From assembly GCA_019348305.1 (NCBI GenBank), contig JAHWJQ010000075.1, positions 1 through 9,137 on the forward strand: 9,137 bases of DNA, given 5' to 3'. Origin of the DNA: Actinomycetota bacterium (lineage in GTDB: Bacteria > Actinomycetota > Acidimicrobiia > Acidimicrobiales > CADCTF01). The notes beneath the pieces were generated by a model. The model was not told where the DNA came from. It saw only the letters and a program-made list of their open reading frames with translations, and did no database searches. A program made the translations under genes and the position numbers. Positions 7,317-9,137 of the stretch are shown in pieces. Every line of letters begins with the position of its first letter. Positions within the stretch are counted from its first letter, which is position 1.

Positions 7317-8192
7317 TCAGCGCTGGTGGGTGGGGCACCACCACGTGGTGCGGCCCCCGACGGTGGCCCGGGCCAAGGTGGCGCCGTCCTTCGGGCAGCG
7401 GCCGCCGGCGTGGCGGTGCGGGTGCAGGTCGCCCGAGTGCGACCCGCCCCGCTCGATGAGGTCGGCCACGCTCGAGCGCAGGTGCTTTTGGAGCCGGCGC
7501 AGCTCCGCGTCGGTGAGCGACGCCGCCGGCCGGCGGGGGTCGAGGGCCGCCCGCCACAGGGCCTCGTCGGCGATGAGGTTACCGACGCCGGCCACCCGGG
7601 CCTGGTCCATCAGCCGGGCCTTGAGGGGGGCGACGCTCGCCCCCAGCGCCCGCCGCAGCCCGGCCACGGTGACGCCGGCGGCGTCCACGCCCAAGGCCGC
7701 CTCGTTGGGGTCGAGCACCACCCCGCCCAGCCGGCGGGGATCGCGCATGCGCAGGTCGCCCCCGTCGGCGAAGCGCACGGCGAACCGGTCCCACGCCGGC
7801 TCCGCCCGGTTCGACGAATAGAGCAGCTCCCCCACCCCCACCCAGCCGTCGACCACCAGTCGCCCTGTCATCCCGAAGCGCAACCCCAGCGCCGGCCCGG
7901 CCCCGGTCGGGCCAGGCGGCACGGCCGGCGTGGGGTCGGGGCCCCACGCTTCGGAGGAGACCGGGGTTGGGGCCCCGGTCGGGCCAGCCAGCACGGTCTC
8001 CAGTACGAGGAGCTTGCCGATCCTGCGGGCGGCGCTGAAGCACCGGCCGACCAGCGCCTCGGCCAGCTCGCCGGCGCCGAGGCCGCCCTTGAGGTACCAG
8101 GCGTCGGGGGCCTCGACGGCGACGATCTCGCGCCCGAGGGCCCGCTCGGCGGCCAAGCGGCGGTAGGCCTCCACCTCGGGCAGCTCGGGCAC
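7317..8192 (-). CDS. mutM: Fpg/MutM-family DNA glycosylase/AP lyase
   Basis: This 291-residue base-excision repair enzyme should remove oxidised purines such as 8-oxoguanine and nick the strand. The start PELPEVE gives the catalytic N-terminal Pro2 and Glu3, and Lys60 (RRIGKLL) matches the family lysine. GMTGRL (Met108) and DPRRLGG (151-157) follow, then the helix-two-turn-helix with VAGVGNLIADEALWRA (Asn205). The C-terminal zinc finger is altered: Cys266-x2-Asp269 and Cys286-x2-His289 instead of four cysteines. A Pro/Gly-rich insertion of about 30 residues (about 68-100) separates Lys60 from GMTG. The intercalating Phe after DPRR is Leu155. The GTG start at 8192 is forced by the need for Pro at position 2; no Shine-Dalgarno precedes it, but TACCGT six bases upstream suggests a leaderless mRNA. 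Substrate could be Fpg- or Nei-like. Confidence 0.9.
   Translation of the reverse strand: MPELPEVEAYRRLAAERALGREIVAVEAPDAWYLKGGLGAGELAEALVGRCFSAARRIGKLLVLETVLAGPTGAPTPVSSEAWGPDPTPAVPPGPTGAGPALGLRFGMTGRLVVDGWVGVGELLYSSNRAEPAWDRFAVRFADGGDLRMRDPRRLGGVVLDPNEAALGVDAAGVTVAGLRRALGASVAPLKARLMDQARVAGVGNLIADEALWRAALDPRRPAASLTDAELRRLQKHLRSSVADLIERGGSHSGDLHPHRHAGGRCPKDGATLARATVGGRTTWWCPTHQR
7899..7987 (-). repeat. 17-bp direct repeats bounding part of the mutM insertion
   Basis: GGCCCCGGTCGGGCCAG occurs exactly at 7899-7915 and 7971-7987, 72 bp (24 codons) apart and in frame. Both copies encode part of a Gly-Pro-Thr-Gly-Ala motif (residues 70-74 and 94-98). This suggests the proline-rich insertion grew by an in-frame duplication. 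Confidence 0.8.
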
Positions 8193-8196
8193 GGCC

Positions 8197-8232
8197 GAAC
8201 GGTAGCGAGGGCCGGAACGGTAGCGAGGGCCG
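8197..8232. repeat. Exact 18-bp tandem duplication in the mutM/cbs divergent promoter
   Basis: GAACGGTAGCGAGGGCCG occurs at 8197-8214 and again at 8215-8232 with no mismatch. It fills most of the 59-bp space between the two divergent start codons. Each copy carries a minus-strand TACCGT, so the candidate mutM -10 element is duplicated. Confidence 0.9.
8199..8204 (-). promoter_or_regulatory. Candidate -10 element for leaderless mutM transcript
   Basis: The minus strand reads TACCGT (TAnnnT), followed by six bases and then the GTG start of mutM. That places transcription start on or next to the G of the start codon, as in leaderless actinobacterial mRNAs. This would explain the missing Shine-Dalgarno. 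Confidence 0.4.
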
Positions 8233-8237
8233 GTGGG

Positions 8238-8243
8238 TAGGCT
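8238..8243 (+). promoter_or_regulatory. Candidate -10 element for cbs
   Basis: TAGGCT fits TAnnnT and lies eight bases before the GTG at 8252, so transcription would begin within a few bases of the start codon. No Shine-Dalgarno is present. The matching -35 region would fall inside the 18-bp tandem duplication. Confidence 0.4.
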
Positions 8244-8251
8244 CGGTGCCG

Positions 8252-8899
8252 GTGGACCTGCTCGTCGTGGTCGGAGACGTCGACGTCCCCGAGCGGTTGC
8301 AGGCCCGGGCCGGCCACGTCATCCGGGTCGCACAGCTCGCCGCTGCCGACATCGCCCACGCCCGCACGCACATCCCCCGCCACGTGGCCGTGGTCGGCCC
8401 CCCTGCGGCAGCGGTAGCCCTCCGCCAGGCCGGCCTCGCCGTCACCCTGTACACCGACGACCAGGTGGCACCGCCGGGAATCCCGGTCCGCCCGCTCACC
8501 GATCCGGCGGTGGCCGACCTGCGTGCGGCTACCTCACTGGTCGAGCTGATCGGCAACACGCCTCTGGTCCGTCTCGACCGCATCGGCCGTGACGTGGACT
8601 GCCACTTGCTGGCCAAGCTCGAGCTGTTGAACCCGGGGGGAAGCGTCAAGGACCGGCCGGCGCTGGCCATGATCACCGACGCCGAGGCCCGGGGCCTGCT
8701 GCAGCCCGGCGGCACCATCGTCGAGCCCACCTCCGGCAACACCGGGGTCGGTCTCGCACTGGTGGCGCAGAAGAAGGGCTACTCCTGCGTCTTCGTCTGC
8801 CCCGACAAGGTCGCCAAGGACAAGATCGACGTGCTGCGGGCCTACGGCGCGCGGGTCGAGGTGTGCCCGACCGCCGTGGCCCCGGAGGACCCGCGCAGC
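8252..8899 (+). CDS. cbs: Cystathionine beta-synthase, incomplete, with N-terminal extension
   Basis: The frame from GTG 8252 encodes a PLP-dependent fold-type II enzyme that joins serine (or a related substrate) and homocysteine in transsulfuration. The enzyme part begins at residue 95 (SLVELIGNTPLVRL), with PLP Lys133 in NPGGSVKD and the phosphate-binding-type TSGNTG at 160-165. CPDKVAKDKIDVLRAYGA and PTAVAPEDPRS then match mycobacterial-type Cbs closely. Residues 1-94 are an extra region not found in ordinary Cbs, with two hydrophobic strands (LLVVVGD and HVAVVGPPAAAVAL); a shorter start at GTG 8510 is possible but lacks a Shine-Dalgarno. Homology ends at Ser216 (8897-8899), where a Tyr-Tyr-Ser would be expected. 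The frame stays open to the right edge but reads through an apparent gene on the other strand. Two thirds of the enzyme, including any CBS-pair domains, is missing. Confidence 0.85.
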
Positions 8900-8926
8900 C
8901 GTCTGTGCCTGCTCTGCTGGTCGGTA

Positions 8927-9137
8927 CTACTGCACGACGGGAGCGGTCTCCGGCTGCGGTCGCCGACGGGTGCTGAAGAAGACGCCGGCGCCCGCGATGA
9001 ACAAGGCCACCCCCGCGACCCCGACGCCAGCCAGCACGAGGGAGCCGGTGCTGACCGGGTCGCTCTCCCTCAGACCTACAGGCCGGTCCGCTGCACCCGC
9101 GTTGACGGGCGCTCCCAGCACCGGGGCGCCACCTGTG
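8927..9137 (-). CDS. C-terminus of a membrane-anchored surface protein (cut by right edge)
   Basis: The minus-strand frame is open from base 9136 down to a TAG at 8927-8929, about 69 residues. It shows an extracytoplasmic-looking Gly/Ala/Pro segment, then a 20-24-residue hydrophobic helix (VLAGVGVAGVALFIAGAGVF), a basic stop-transfer RRR and a short cytoplasmic tail ending PVVQ. The layout is that of a C-terminal anchor. PVSTG just before the helix resembles a sortase-type signal but is not a canonical LPxTG, so sortase processing is uncertain. GC-rich third codon positions support real coding. The N-terminal part and function lie off the window. Its 3' end falls about 27 bp after the cbs homology breaks. 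Confidence 0.6.
   Translation of the reverse strand, partial: TGGAPVLGAPVNAGAADRPVGLRESDPVSTGSLVLAGVGVAGVALFIAGAGVFFSTRRRPQPETAPVVQ

Noticed and set aside
7579..8742. A 387-codon minus-strand frame overlapping mutM and cbs
   Set aside because: It is out of frame with mutM and antisense to conserved cbs motifs.
8900..9137. The open plus frame after 8899 as a genuine continuation of Cbs
   Set aside because: It has no similarity to the family, overlaps a better-supported minus-strand frame, and its codon bias is weaker than in the preceding part.

Overview
The window is very GC-rich with strongly GC-biased third codon positions, frequent GTG starts and TAnnnT-type -10 elements placed almost on start codons. 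This suggests a high-GC actinobacterium. The mycobacterial-type cystathionine beta-synthase, the soluble poly-HAMP protein and an ECF sigma/methyltransferase pair would suit a lineage such as the Acidimicrobiia, but that placement is inference. No rRNA, tRNA, CRISPR array, transposase or phage gene was seen.

Layout. (1) 1-1677, minus: the N-terminal 559 codons of a large soluble poly-HAMP signalling protein that runs off the left edge, built from 276-bp (92-residue) tandem units. (2) 1832-2482, plus: msrA, divergent from the HAMP gene and followed by a nested hairpin. (3) 2591-4222, plus: a small helical hypothetical protein and, 24 bp later, a succinate-semialdehyde-type aldehyde dehydrogenase. 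(4) 4227-4940, minus: a PlsC-type acyltransferase converging on the dehydrogenase with only 4 bp between the stop codons. (5) 5097-5912, plus: a SpoU/TrmH-family RNA 2'-O-methyltransferase, divergent from plsC and followed by a G-rich tract. (6) 5995-7217, plus: an ECF sigma factor overlapping (GTGA) an O6-alkylguanine-DNA alkyltransferase homologue. (7) 7317-8192, minus: a Fpg/MutM-family DNA glycosylase with an unusual zinc finger and a proline-rich insertion. (8) 8252 onward, plus: a cystathionine beta-synthase with an extra N-terminal region, sharing a 59-bp divergent promoter region with mutM that carries an 18-bp tandem duplication. Its homology stops abruptly near 8899. From about 8927 to the right edge the minus strand encodes the C-terminus of a membrane-anchored surface protein.

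Functionally, the window mixes stress sensing (poly-HAMP protein), repair of oxidised protein (MsrA), base-damage repair (alkyltransferase and Fpg), an ECF regulator translationally coupled to the repair protein, and housekeeping steps in phospholipid synthesis, aldehyde oxidation, RNA modification and transsulfuration. The points most worth a second look are the sigma/alkyltransferase pair without an anti-sigma gene, the C-x2-D / C-x2-H zinc finger of the glycosylase, the duplicated promoter element, the N-terminal region of the cystathionine beta-synthase, and the break in that gene near 8899, which is either a rearrangement or an assembly join.
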